A stretch of 64,000 bases of DNA from NCBI RefSeq assembly GCF_016859125.1, contig NZ_CP069338.1, positions 5,085,501 through 5,149,500 of the forward strand, written 5' to 3'. Of the stretch, positions 34,267-43,723 are shown piece after piece (the stretch's first letter is position 1; each line of letters begins with the position of its first letter). The notes beneath the pieces are model-generated. The model was not told where the DNA came from and made no database searches. It saw only the letters and a list, made by a program, of their open reading frames with translations. The translations under genes and the position numbers were made by a program. Origin of the DNA: Archangium violaceum. Its GTDB lineage: Bacteria > Myxococcota > Myxococcia > Myxococcales > Myxococcaceae.

Positions 34267-37200
34267 ATGTTGCACCTTCCCGGCTACACACTTCGCGGGG
34301 CCATCAAGGCCACCGGCACCAATCTGATCTTCCACGCGGTCCGCGATGCCGATGGCCGCCCCCTCATCCTCAAGACGCCCGTGGCGTCCTCCCTGGGCCC
34401 ACGAGAGCTCGAGCGCTACCACCGGGAGCACGACATTCTTCAGCGGCTCCAGGACGTGCGCGGCGTCACCCGCGTGCATGCCCTCGAACGGCTCCATGAG
34501 CGCCCGATGCTCCTGTTGGAGGAGGTGGAGGGCGAGCCCCTGTCCGAGCTCACCGGCCGCCCCTTCGAGGTGCTCCGCGCGCTGGAGCTGACGCTCTCCC
34601 TGGCGTCCACCCTGGCCGAGCTCCACCGCCGCGGCGTCATCCACAAGGACCTCAAGCCCTCCAACGTCATCGTCACCCCGTCGGGCGAGACACGGCTCAT
34701 CGACTTCGGCACCGCCACCGTGCAACTCGTCGAGCACGTGGATGCCGCCCCCGCGGCGCTCATCGAAGGCACCCTGGCCTACATGTCCCCCGAGCAGACC
34801 GGGCGCATGAACCGCGCGGTGGACTACCGCACCGACCTCTATTCGCTGGGTGTCACCCTCTACGAGCTCCTGACCGGAGATCGGCCCTTCCAGGGACGCG
34901 ACGCGCTCGAGTGGTTCCATGCCCATATGGCGCAGGCGCCCCAGCCACCGCTGGAGCGTGTTCCGGGCCTGCCTCCCGTGCTGTCCGCCATCGTGATGAA
35001 GCTGCTGGCCAAGGTCGCCGAGGAGCGCTACCAGAGCGCCGACGGGCTCAAGGCCGACCTCGAGCGGTGCCGGGACGACCTGCTCCGGGGCGTGCACGAG
35101 GACTTTCCCCTCGGAGTGCATGACTACTCCGCGCGCTTCCAACTTCCCCAGCGCCTCTATGGGCGGGACTCCGAGGCCGCGGCGCTGCGCCAGGGTTTCG
35201 AGCGCGTGGCTCAGGTTGGACGGCCCGAGCTGTTCCTGGTCCGGGGTTACTCCGGCATCGGCAAGTCCGCCGTGGTGCACGAGCTGCACAAGCCGGTGGT
35301 GCGCCAGCGTGGCTTCTTCCTCAGCGGCAAGTTCGACCAGTTCCAGCGGGACATCCCCTACTACACCCTGGCCCAGGCCATCCGCGGCCTGACGCAACAA
35401 CTGCTCGCGAGCACCGACGAGGAGCTGGCCCGTTGGTGTGCGCACGTGAACGAGGCCTGGGAGGGACAGGGCCAGGTCCTCGTGGACGTGGTGCCGCAGC
35501 TCGCGCTCGTCGCCGGCAAACAGCCCCAGGTCCAGGAGCTGCCGCCCTCGGAATCCCAGCACCGCTTCAATCGCGTCTTCCGCAAGTTCCTCGGCGTCTT
35601 CGCCAGCCCCGAGCACCCCCTCGTCGTCTTCCTGGATGACCTCCAGTGGGCCGACCTCGCCAGTCTCCAGCTCCTCCACCACCTGCTCACCCACCCGGAG
35701 ACGCCTCCGGTCCTGCTCATCGCGGCCTACCGCGACAACGAGGTCGATCCCGCCCACCCGGTGGCGCTGGCGTTGGAGGGCCTGCGCAAGGCCGGTGCCC
35801 GGATGACCGACCTCCAGCTGAAGGCGCTGGGCCTCGAGGAGGTGCGTCAGCTCGTCGCCGATGCGCTCCCGGGCGCGGACGCCGCGGTCCTCGAGCCGCT
35901 CTCGGCCCTGGCGCTCGAGAAGACCGGAGGCAACCCCTTCTTCCTGCTGCAGTTCCTGCTGACGCTCAACCAGGACGGGCTCCTGGTCCGCACGCCCGAG
36001 GGCCCCTGGCGCTGGGACGCCGAGGCCACCCGTGCCAGGGGCTACTCTGACAACGTCGTCGACTTCATGGCCGGCAAGCTGCGCCAGCTTCCCCTGGGGA
36101 CCCAGCACCTGCTGCGGCTCGCGGCCTGCGTGGGCAATGCCTTTCCGCTCCAGTTGCTCGGCCTCATCTCCGACACCAGGGAGTCCTCCGAGGTGGAGCG
36201 GGGCCTGGAGCCCGCGCTCCTGGAGGGCATGCTGGTGCGGGCCGGTCCGGAGCAGTACCGCTTCCTCCACGACCGCATCCAGCAGGCGGCCCATGCCCTC
36301 ATCCCCGAAGCGGAGCGCAAGGCCGTCCACCTGCGCATCGGCCGGCTGCTGCTGGCGAGCCTGTCTTCGGAAGCGGTGCAGGAGAAGCTCTTCGACGTCG
36401 TGAGCCAGTTCAACGCCGGGGCGGAGTTGCTCGACGACCCCGAGGAGCGGCTCCGGGTGGCTCGCCTGAACGCCAAGGCCGGACGGAAGGCCAAGGCCTC
36501 CACCGCGTTCGGCTCGGCCATCGCCTATCTCACCACGGCCTTCCAGCTCCTCCCGGGAGACCCGTGGGAGACCGACGCCGGGCTGGCCTTCAGGATTCAG
36601 CTCGACCGGGCCACCTGCGAATTCATGAGCGGCAACGCCGCCGAGGCGCGCCGCCTGGTGGAGGAGCTCCGGCCCCGGGCCCGCACCTGCTCGGACACGG
36701 CGGCCGTCTACCGCTTGAAGGGCAACCTCCACATCGCCGCCAGTGAGATTTCCGCGGCCATCGCCTGCCTCCTGGAATGTCTTGCCCAGATGGGCATGCC
36801 CATCTCCCCGAGCCCCTCATGGGAGGAGGTCGTGGCCGCCAACGAGGAGGTGGGGAAGCTCCTGGGAGAGCGCCCCATCGCGAGCCTCGTCGACCTGCCT
36901 CGTATGGAGGACCCGGACACGGAGGCGGTGATGAGCGTGCTGGGCGCCCTGTTCGTGCCGGCGCTCCTGACCGACCCGAACCTGCTCATCCTCAACCTGT
37001 GCCGGATGGTCTCCTTGAGCATCCGCCACGGAAATAGCGGCTCGGCCGCACAGGGGTATGGCTGGTACGGCGTGGTGCAGGGCTCCACCTTCAATCGCTA
37101 CCAGGAGGCCCATGCCTTCGGCCAGCTCGCGTGGGCCATCGTCGAGCGCTACGACCTCTCCGCCTTCCGGGGAAAGATTCTCTACATCCAGGAGACCATC

Positions 37201-39567
37201 AACAACTGGACCGAACCCCTGTCCAACTCGCTGGAGGCCAACCGCAGGGCCTTCCATCTCGCGCTCCAGGGCAGTGATCTCCAGATCGCGAGCTACTGCG
37301 CCAATCACCTCGTCACGCTCCGGCTCATGCTGGGGCACGACCTGGAGGAGGTCTACCAGGAGTCGGTCGTCCGCCTCGCCTTCATGCGCAAGGCGAGCTT
37401 CCCGGACATGCAGTACATCCTGCACCACCAACAGCTCTACGTGCAGCAGCTGCGCGGCCTCTCCCCCTCGTTCGGCTCACTCACGGGAGAGGACTTCGAC
37501 GAGGCGTCGTTCGAGGCCGGGCTGAGCCCCGCCCGCCTGAGCAACATGCGGTACTGGTACTGGACCCTCAAGATGCAGGCGCGCTTCCTGCGTGGTGCCC
37601 ATGCCGAGGCGCGCGAGGCGGGAGCCCGGGCCGCGGAGCTGAGGTGGTCCTCGCTCGGGCAGGTCCGGCGCCTGGACTTCCACCTCTTCCACGCCCTGAC
37701 CCTGGCCGCCTGCTACGGCGACATGTCACCCGAGGAGCAACCCCGGACCCTGGAGGTCCTGCGCGAGCACCAGCAACTGCTCGCCGAGTGGGCCAACCTC
37801 CAGCCCGCGACCTTCCGTGCCCCCGAGCGGATGGTGTCCGCGGAGCTGGCCCGCATCCTGGACCGTGAGGGCGAGGCCCTCCGTGCCTACGAGGAGGCAC
37901 ATCAGTCGGCCCGGGAGCACGGCCTCATCCAGCACGTGGCCCTGGCCTGTGAGCTCGCCGCCCGCTTCTGGTACGAGCGGAAGGTGCCGACGCTCGCGGA
38001 CACCTACGCGCGCAAGGCCCGGGAGGCGTACCTGCGCTGGGGCGCCAGGGGCAAGGTCGCGCACCTGGACTCCCAGTGGCCCCACCTGGCCTGCTCCGCC
38101 GGCTCCGAGGGGACCACCACCGAGACGGACTCCACCCAGATCGACGCGCTCACGGTGGTGAAGGCCCAGCAGGCCATCTCGGGTGAAATCGTCCTCGAGC
38201 GGCTGGCGGCCACGCTGCTGCGCGCCGCCCTGGAGAACGCCGGGGCCCAGCGTGGCGCCCTGTTGTTGCCTCGCGGCGACAAGCTCTCGGTGGTCGCCAC
38301 CGCGGGCACTTCGCCGGAGGACTCCGCCTCCAGCGCGGACGGAGTCCAGCTGCCCTGGACCCTCATTGCCTACGTCAGGCGCACGTGCGAGCACCTGCTC
38401 ATCGGTGACGTCTCCCAACCCCATCCCTTCTCGTCCGATGAGTACCTCGAGGACGGCCGCGCCCGCTCCGTGCTCTGTCTGCCCCTGCTGCGCCAGGAGG
38501 GGTTCCGCGGCGTGCTGTACCTGGAGAACGGACTGGCCACCAACGCCTTCACTCCCGCCCGCATCGCCCTGCTCGGGCACCTCGCCAGCCAGGCCGCCAT
38601 CTCCATCGAGAACGCCCAGCTCTACGCCGAGGTCCAGCGCGCGGAGAGTGCCCTGCGCAGTGCCAATGACGAGCTCGAGCGGCGCGTGGAGGAGCGCACG
38701 CAGGAGCTCAAGAAGACCCAGGCCCGCCTGGTGGACTCCGCGCGCGGAGCGGGGATGGCCGAGGTGGCCGTCAACGTGCTCCACAACGTCGGCAACGTCC
38801 TCACCAGTGCCGTCATCAACCTCCAGTCCATGCTCGAGCTGGTGAACACCTCGCGCGTGGGCCGGCTCAAGCAGGTCACCTCCCTGTTCGAGGAGCACCG
38901 GGGAGATCTGGCGGACTTCTTCACCCGGGATCCGCGTGGCGCCCAGCTTCCGGCCTATCTCTCCGCGCTCGGAGACGAGCTGCTCCGCGAGCAGAAGACG
39001 CTCCAGGAGAGCATGGGCGCCATGGGCAAGCACATCGAGCACATCCGCGCCATCGTCCAGGTCCAGCAGACCTATGCGCGCAACACGCTCGTCATCGAGG
39101 AGTGCGATCTCTCCCTCCTCGTCGAGGATGCCCTGAGCATCCAGCTGCCCTCCCTCCACCGCCACGGCATCACCGTCACCCGGGAGCTGTCCTCGGTGCC
39201 CAGGCTGCGGCTCGACAAGCACAAGGTGGTGCAGATCCTCGTCAACCTCATCAGCAACGCCAAGAACGCCATGCAGGCCCTTCCCAACAGGCGGCCGCAC
39301 CTGCACGTCCGGCTCGTGGCCGAGGGCAACACGGCCCTCATCCAGGTGGTGGACAACGGCATGGGCATCGTGCCGGAGATCCGCGAGCGGCTCTTCTCCC
39401 AGGGCTTCACCACCCGGGAGAACGGGCACGGTCTGGGGCTGCACTCCAGCGCACTGGCGGCGAAGATGTTGGGGGGGCGGATCCTCCTGGCGAGCGAAGG
39501 GCCGGGCAAGGGCGCCACGGCCACCCTCGAGCTGCCGCTCGCGCCGGGTGGCTCGAGCAAGCCATGA
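34267..39567 (+). CDS. Ser/Thr kinase - AAA ATPase - GAF - histidine kinase hybrid
   Basis: A 1766-residue signalling protein. Order: Ser/Thr kinase domain (~1-280; HKDLKPSN with catalytic Asp about 130, DFG about 146, YMSPEQTGRMNR); AAA_16 ATPase (~295-600; Walker A GYSGIGKS about 327-334, Walker B VVFLDDLQWAD about 456); a long helical TPR-like middle (~600-1290); GAF domain (~1310-1455); coiled linker; dimerisation helix with phospho-acceptor His in VLHNVGNVLTS (about 1505); HATPase_c with NLISNAKNAM, DNGMGI and GHGLGLHSS. All catalytic motifs look intact. No transmembrane segment is present, so it senses a cytosolic signal. The N-lobe lacks a clear Gly-rich loop. Two broken relatives lie on either side, on the opposite strand. 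Confidence 0.92.
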   Translation: MLHLPGYTLRGAIKATGTNLIFHAVRDADGRPLILKTPVASSLGPRELERYHREHDILQRLQDVRGVTRVHALERLHERPMLLLEEVEGEPLSELTGRPFEVLRALELTLSLASTLAELHRRGVIHKDLKPSNVIVTPSGETRLIDFGTATVQLVEHVDAAPAALIEGTLAYMSPEQTGRMNRAVDYRTDLYSLGVTLYELLTGDRPFQGRDALEWFHAHMAQAPQPPLERVPGLPPVLSAIVMKLLAKVAEERYQSADGLKADLERCRDDLLRGVHEDFPLGVHDYSARFQLPQRLYGRDSEAAALRQGFERVAQVGRPELFLVRGYSGIGKSAVVHELHKPVVRQRGFFLSGKFDQFQRDIPYYTLAQAIRGLTQQLLASTDEELARWCAHVNEAWEGQGQVLVDVVPQLALVAGKQPQVQELPPSESQHRFNRVFRKFLGVFASPEHPLVVFLDDLQWADLASLQLLHHLLTHPETPPVLLIAAYRDNEVDPAHPVALALEGLRKAGARMTDLQLKALGLEEVRQLVADALPGADAAVLEPLSALALEKTGGNPFFLLQFLLTLNQDGLLVRTPEGPWRWDAEATRARGYSDNVVDFMAGKLRQLPLGTQHLLRLAACVGNAFPLQLLGLISDTRESSEVERGLEPALLEGMLVRAGPEQYRFLHDRIQQAAHALIPEAERKAVHLRIGRLLLASLSSEAVQEKLFDVVSQFNAGAELLDDPEERLRVARLNAKAGRKAKASTAFGSAIAYLTTAFQLLPGDPWETDAGLAFRIQLDRATCEFMSGNAAEARRLVEELRPRARTCSDTAAVYRLKGNLHIAASEISAAIACLLECLAQMGMPISPSPSWEEVVAANEEVGKLLGERPIASLVDLPRMEDPDTEAVMSVLGALFVPALLTDPNLLILNLCRMVSLSIRHGNSGSAAQGYGWYGVVQGSTFNRYQEAHAFGQLAWAIVERYDLSAFRGKILYIQETINNWTEPLSNSLEANRRAFHLALQGSDLQIASYCANHLVTLRLMLGHDLEEVYQESVVRLAFMRKASFPDMQYILHHQQLYVQQLRGLSPSFGSLTGEDFDEASFEAGLSPARLSNMRYWYWTLKMQARFLRGAHAEAREAGARAAELRWSSLGQVRRLDFHLFHALTLAACYGDMSPEEQPRTLEVLREHQQLLAEWANLQPATFRAPERMVSAELARILDREGEALRAYEEAHQSAREHGLIQHVALACELAARFWYERKVPTLADTYARKAREAYLRWGARGKVAHLDSQWPHLACSAGSEGTTTETDSTQIDALTVVKAQQAISGEIVLERLAATLLRAALENAGAQRGALLLPRGDKLSVVATAGTSPEDSASSADGVQLPWTLIAYVRRTCEHLLIGDVSQPHPFSSDEYLEDGRARSVLCLPLLRQEGFRGVLYLENGLATNAFTPARIALLGHLASQAAISIENAQLYAEVQRAESALRSANDELERRVEERTQELKKTQARLVDSARGAGMAEVAVNVLHNVGNVLTSAVINLQSMLELVNTSRVGRLKQVTSLFEEHRGDLADFFTRDPRGAQLPAYLSALGDELLREQKTLQESMGAMGKHIEHIRAIVQVQQTYARNTLVIEECDLSLLVEDALSIQLPSLHRHGITVTRELSSVPRLRLDKHKVVQILVNLISNAKNAMQALPNRRPHLHVRLVAEGNTALIQVVDNGMGIVPEIRERLFSQGFTTRENGHGLGLHSSALAAKMLGGRILLASEGPGKGATATLELPLAPGGSSKP

Positions 39568-40480
39568 GCTGGAGCATCAGCTCGCGCGCTTCGGCAGTGT
39601 CACCATCCTGGATGGCCTGGAAGAGGGATTCGTAGGGGATGTTCCGCCTGAGCTGATCGAACTTACCGGAGATGAAGTATCCGCGGCGTTCGACGAGCGG
39701 CCTGTGCACCTCGTGGGCGAGCGCACTCTTCCCAATGCCCGAGTAGCCGGCCACGAGGACGAGCTCCGCCCAGCCTTCGGACACACGATCGAAGATCGCG
39801 AGGAGTTGCTCACTCTCACGCTGGCGCCCGTAGAGTTTCCGCGGGAGCTGCAAGCGCTCGGAGACATCTCCGCGTCCGAGTCCGAAGGACGAGATGGAGC
39901 CCGTCGCACGTAACTCCTCGCGACATCGCCGGAGGTCTCCAACGAGAGCCCAGGCGCTCTGGTAGCGGTCCTCCGCCCTGACACGTAGGGGAGAGACCCT
40001 TCGAGTCCCCTCGGGCCGAAGACAGCTGGAGTCTCGTGCGACAGCTCTGTCGCGATACCGAAGTCGATGAGCTTGAGCTCATCGGTGCTCGGGTTCCAGA
40101 TGATGTTGGAGGGGTTGATGTCCTTGTGGATGACGTGGCGCCGGTGGACACGCTCAGGATCTCCGCGAGCCGAAGTGCCGGCTCCAGGAACCGCGGGAGC
40201 TCCACTGGGCGGCCCTTCAGGAGGCGGGCCAGGGACTCCGCGCCGAAGTCCTCGAGAATGATCGCCACGCTCGTGCCGAACCGCTCCAGGGCGAGCACCT
40301 CGATGATGCCCTCCATCGCGAGCTCTCGTGTCAGCCGGTACTCGCGGTGAAGCCTGGCAACCTGCTCGGTGCTGGGGAACTCCGCGTTCAGGACCTTGAG
40401 GATCACGGGCCGCGCGTCGGCGGTTCGGGTCGCCCGGTAGATGAGGGATTTGGTGCTGGTGAAGAGCGTCTCCCTGACTG
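39568..40480 (-). pseudogene. degenerate second giant kinase gene (N-terminal part)
   Basis: Reading the minus strand from about 40480, three frames in turn encode parts of a kinase like the intact neighbour. First comes the N-lobe (SLIYRATRTADARPVILKVL ... SLARLLKGRPVELP), then after a frameshift near 40150 the catalytic loop VIHKDINPSNIIW and LIDFGIATEL. After GSLPYV the C-lobe is missing. Sequence resumes in another frame with RYQSAWALVGDLRRCREEL, LPRKLYGRQRE and a Walker A GYSGIGKSALAHEV, and stops being homologous after IPYESLFQAIQ. At least two frameshifts plus deletions rule out a functional product. Its end abuts the end of the intact gene. Confidence 0.85.
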
Positions 40481-41110
40481 TTCACCTGGTGGGATGCCGC
40501 CTCTCAAAGAGAGATGGCCAGGTTGTCTATGCTCGAGTTTCGCAGTCTCGGGGGATGGAGAGCGCGTCAGCAGGACATGAGAGGGCATGTGGCCCTCATG
40601 AGCATGTAAGTAGAAACCGAGGAGCCGGGCGAATGAGCCGTCACAGCGCCGTCACGCCCCTTGCGGAAGAAGGCGTGCGCCCAGGCCGGTGCAACAACGA
40701 CAACGCGTATTCACGAAGACAGGGGGTACAACACCATGAAGAAGATTCAATGGATGGGAGCCCTGGAGTTGCCGTTGGCGGCGTAGGAGCTGGCGGTGGG
40801 CCGCGGCGACCCTGGCCAGCCAGACCCATGAGCGCCGGATTGCCCCTTGCATCTCTTGCTGGACAAGGCCGGCTGCACACCGCGACGTCCGTTCCCTGCA
40901 ACTCGTCGCACGCCTTGAGATTTATCTGCTGGGCTTGCCCAAGCAGGGATCGGAACTCAAGGCGGGGGCCCTCGCCCGCCGCTTCCGGCTCCGTTTTTAA
41001 AAATTTACTACAGTCCTGGTGCTTCTGTGTCATAAGCGCCTGGCTTCCGCTTGGGATCGCCTTACTTCATCGGCGCTGCCAGCGCGACTTTTCGGGGGGG
41101 ACCGAACTCT
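40481..41110. other. gene-poor accessory stretch
   Basis: No convincing gene was found here. Open frames exist on both strands but show no domain, no coherent hydrophobic pattern and poor start sites. A short MKKIQWMGALE frame at 40737 has a signal-peptide-like start but stops after about 16 codons, so it may be the remnant of an exported-protein gene. Local AT-rich bases occur at about 40,995-41,010. Confidence 0.5.
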
Positions 41111-41129
41111 ATGACACAGAAGTACCAGG
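41015..41129. repeat. 20-bp inverted repeat enclosing a leader region
   Basis: CCTGGTGCTTCTGTGTCATA at 41015-41034 pairs with TATGACACAGAAGTACCAGG at 41110-41129, 19 of 20 matching, with 75 bases between. The right arm contains the ATG at 41111, and the G-rich ribosome-site-like bases at about 41092-41101 lie in the loop. It could be a mobile-element trace or an RNA hairpin covering a start codon. No target-site duplication is visible. Confidence 0.65.
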
Positions 41130-41221
41130 TCATTGCCACGAAACGTGGCTGGCCGATTGCGCAGCCATTGCTGCTCTCTGGAGGGGGGAATGTGATCAAC
41201 ACCAACCGCACGCACTTTTAA
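41111..41221 (+). other. 36-codon frame, likely the frameshifted 5' end of the next gene
   Basis: ATG at 41111 opens MTQKYQVIATKRGW... and ends at TAA (41219-41221). The stop follows CAC TTT T. A one-base forward shift at TTTT (41216-41219) joins this frame to the open frame that continues into the gene at 41280 without another stop. Either the gene has a one-base insertion, or the shift occurs during translation as in prfB-type sites, or this is a separate peptide. Confidence 0.5.
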
Positions 41222-41279
41222 TACGCGCACTGTCCATCCATATCATTTCATCACGCATCATCATCACAAGTCGGGCCGC

Positions 41280-41822
41280 ATGTTCGAGGCGAAGGTTCGC
41301 GTGGACTTCAGCCGTCTGTATCTGAACTACCAGGAGGTCTCGCGCGGCGGCATTCTCTGGGGCAGCGACCGTCGGTACTTCTTCGAGCGCGAGGTGCTGT
41401 GCACGCACAAGCCGGCGGATCGCAAGAACGAGTGCGGCGTCTTCATTGAGTACACGGATCTCGTGACGGGCAGGCGCGTCGCCACCCCGACGCTCGACCC
41501 GAACAACCTCGAGGAGCAGAAGATGGTCCTGCAGGCGGCCGAGCGCCTGTACCAGCAACTCAACGACGAGCTGTTCAGCGGGGTCTCGCAGCCGGCGCCC
41601 TGGTTGGGCGCGCCCCCGCGGCCGCTCTTCGGGAGCCGCGTGCGCGCGCAGTCGTTCACCAGCTACCAGCAGATCGTGAGGGAGTACGTGTTCCAAAGCC
41701 CGCAGTCGATCAACGTCGGAACGACTGAGCTGCCGGCTGTGGTCTCCTGCGTCCGCCGGAACGTGGACGGACTGATCGAACGAGACATGCGTTACCCGTG
41801 CAATACGTACTGGGAGGGCTGA
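41280..41822 (+). CDS. hypothetical protein, gene A of the 41-44 kb cluster
   Basis: A 180-residue frame with no family that I recognise. It is rich in aromatic and charged residues (MFEAKVRVDFSRLYLNYQEVSRGGILWGSDRRYFFERE, GVFIEYTDLVTGRRVATP, YQQIVREYVFQSPQS) and has four Cys residues. It lacks a signal peptide when started here, and the ATG has no ribosome site. The frame is open upstream to about 41190 and could be reached from ATG 41111 through a single frameshift, so the true N-terminus may be about 57 residues longer. It is followed after 185 bases by a secreted-protein gene. Confidence 0.7.
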   Translation: MFEAKVRVDFSRLYLNYQEVSRGGILWGSDRRYFFEREVLCTHKPADRKNECGVFIEYTDLVTGRRVATPTLDPNNLEEQKMVLQAAERLYQQLNDELFSGVSQPAPWLGAPPRPLFGSRVRAQSFTSYQQIVREYVFQSPQSINVGTTELPAVVSCVRRNVDGLIERDMRYPCNTYWEG

Positions 41823-42007
41823 TGCCCGGGGTGTGACGTCTGTCTGTGCCTTATGCTTCTGGGGTCCAGGTTGTCTGTTCTTCAGTGCATTGTCTGTCCT
41901 GAAGGACATGTCTTGTTCTTATGTACCAGGAGGCGACAGCAGCGACCTGGGCCTCTCCGTTGATTGTGCTAAACGCTTTGAACCCTTACGAAGGAAGAAG
42001 GTGCAGG

Positions 42008-42841
42008 ATGAGGTCGAGATTCGTACTGCTATCGGTGTTGGCAGCTATCGCCCTGGCCCCCGCCGCATGGGCGCAGACCGAGGTGAGTGCGACCACGCTG
42101 GTCGAGACGACCGACGCGGTGTTCTTCAGCAAGCAGGAGCAGCCGAGTGCGGTGTATTACTTCGCCAAGACGCAGACGGTGCTTGAGGAATTCTCGGTGC
42201 CGGGCGGCGCGTACCGCCGCTTCCGCGTGCAGGAAAAGCTGAGGACGCTGAAGCTCCCCTTGGACCTCGGCACGCTCCACCCGAGCTGGGCGGGTCGCAC
42301 CGCGCTCCCGTTCACCCTCACCCCGAGCCAGTCGTGTACGCTGAATACCAAGCCCGAGATGCTCCTCGTGGCCCGGCAGGCCGACATGAAGGACCGCGCG
42401 ATCGCGGGCAACACGCTGGTCGCGCTGTGCCAGTTCTCGTTCAACCTCCGCAACGACATCGGCGACGCCTACGTCGAGCAGCTCCAGGAGGACGCCGCCG
42501 CGGGCAATCTACTCAACGCGCCGTTGCCGCTCACCGTCATCGTGTCGGGCACCCTCCGGTGGTCCGACCTGCACGCTGAGATCGAGAGAGGCGCGCAGGA
42601 GCTCGCTGAGAATCCGATGTCGCGGGATGACGCGCTCGTGCTCATCGGCTGGGCGCTGAGCCGTACGCCCAGCGGTGCGGCTAGCTACCTGCAACTGTCG
42701 GAGACCGCGAGGGACCAGTTCGTTGAGACCGCGTTGGCGAAGCTGTTCTCGAAGCCGACCTTCGACACGTATGTGCTGGCCGAGGTGGCGCAGGACGGTG
42801 AGTTCCCCGGCTGGATCGTCACGCGCACCATCGAGCTCTAA
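42008..42841 (+). CDS. secreted hypothetical protein, gene B
   Basis: A 277-residue exported protein: signal peptide MRSRFVLLSVLAAIALAPAAWAQ, then a mixed alpha/beta domain with no family that I recognise. Notable phrases are LVETTDAVFFSKQEQPSAVYYFAKTQTVLEEF, PLTVIVSGTLRWSDLHAEIE and a helical tail (MSRDDALVLIGWALSR). Two Cys residues may pair. AAGGAAG lies upstream of the ATG. It is spaced 21 bases from gene C and is likely co-transcribed. Confidence 0.75.
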   Translation: MRSRFVLLSVLAAIALAPAAWAQTEVSATTLVETTDAVFFSKQEQPSAVYYFAKTQTVLEEFSVPGGAYRRFRVQEKLRTLKLPLDLGTLHPSWAGRTALPFTLTPSQSCTLNTKPEMLLVARQADMKDRAIAGNTLVALCQFSFNLRNDIGDAYVEQLQEDAAAGNLLNAPLPLTVIVSGTLRWSDLHAEIERGAQELAENPMSRDDALVLIGWALSRTPSGAASYLQLSETARDQFVETALAKLFSKPTFDTYVLAEVAQDGEFPGWIVTRTIEL

Positions 42842-42862
42842 AGCCTCTGCCGGGGAGACCCC

Positions 42863-43723
42863 ATGAAAGACAACCGTATGAACAAGCGGACGGGAGCGCC
42901 TGCAGCCCACCGGTTCGGCCCCGGCCGGGGTCGCAGACGATGGATCGCGGGAGGGCTCCTGGTGGGCGTCGCGGTGCTCCTCTACGGGGCGACGCGATGG
43001 CGTCGAGCCCCGGACGTCGAGAGCACGCCGTCGTCGCCGCAGGCCATCCTCGAGGCGGCGGCTGAGAATCGCTTCGCGTCCGTCACCCCGCGCATCCCGA
43101 GCCGCGACGGGAAGATGCGCCCCGTCACGGACGAGAGGCAGGTAAAGGCGCTGAAGGTGATGCACCTCAAGGAGGTGCTGGCCAAGGAGGAGCTTGCGCA
43201 AGACCCGGAGTTCGAGCTCCGTGCCGAGGAGCGCCTGCGCGAGCAGCGCCCCGCGGCCGTGAAGATCGAGTGGCAGACGCCAGCCGGAAACGAGTGGATC
43301 GAGACCATCGTCGCGGATACGGTCGGCTGCGGCCTTGCCGATCTCACGGAGCCCAAGAGCTTCACGCTCGAGCAGTTCCAGAAGCTGTCATGTTTGTACT
43401 ACGAGAACGAGGAACTCTGGAAGGGCGTCGCCACCTCGGTGACGGTCTCGCAGACGCCAATCGAGGAGTACAGACCCGAGTGGGAGCAGCTCAAGAGCGA
43501 GCAGATGCGAAACATGGCAGCCATCTCGTTCATCGAGCGTAGTCAACGGCAGCGGAAGGCACAGGAGTGTGGACATGAAGCGCTTTCCCGCGATGTGGCT
43601 GATCTTCGTTGTTGTCTGCGCATGTACCGATCCAGGACCGACCCCCATCGATGCAGGGCCGACCCCCACAGAGTGCGGCCCGGACGAGCTCCCACCTGTC
43701 GAAGCGAGCAGCGCGTTGTGTGA
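42863..43723 (+). CDS. membrane-anchored hypothetical protein, gene C
   Basis: A 286-residue protein with one N-terminal membrane segment (RRWIAGGLLVGVAVLLYG) after a basic start, then a soluble helical domain (AILEAAAENRF, VMHLKEVLAKEELAQDPEFELRAEERLREQ). Residues after ~240 (RCCLRMYRSRTDPHRCRADP) look like off-frame sequence, because they overlap the lipoprotein gene D by about 150 bases. The natural stop may have been lost by a small frameshift near 43,560. GGGGAGA precedes the start. Confidence 0.7.
   Translation: MKDNRMNKRTGAPAAHRFGPGRGRRRWIAGGLLVGVAVLLYGATRWRRAPDVESTPSSPQAILEAAAENRFASVTPRIPSRDGKMRPVTDERQVKALKVMHLKEVLAKEELAQDPEFELRAEERLREQRPAAVKIEWQTPAGNEWIETIVADTVGCGLADLTEPKSFTLEQFQKLSCLYYENEELWKGVATSVTVSQTPIEEYRPEWEQLKSEQMRNMAAISFIERSQRQRKAQECGHEALSRDVADLRCCLRMYRSRTDPHRCRADPHRVRPGRAPTCRSEQRVV

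Noticed and set aside
34108-36732. An 874-codon minus-strand frame
   Set aside because: It is antisense to the giant kinase; it has no recognisable motif and a biased composition.
40441-41325. A 294-codon plus-strand frame
   Set aside because: It starts inside the kinase pseudogene, crosses the inverted repeat and shows no coherent protein character.
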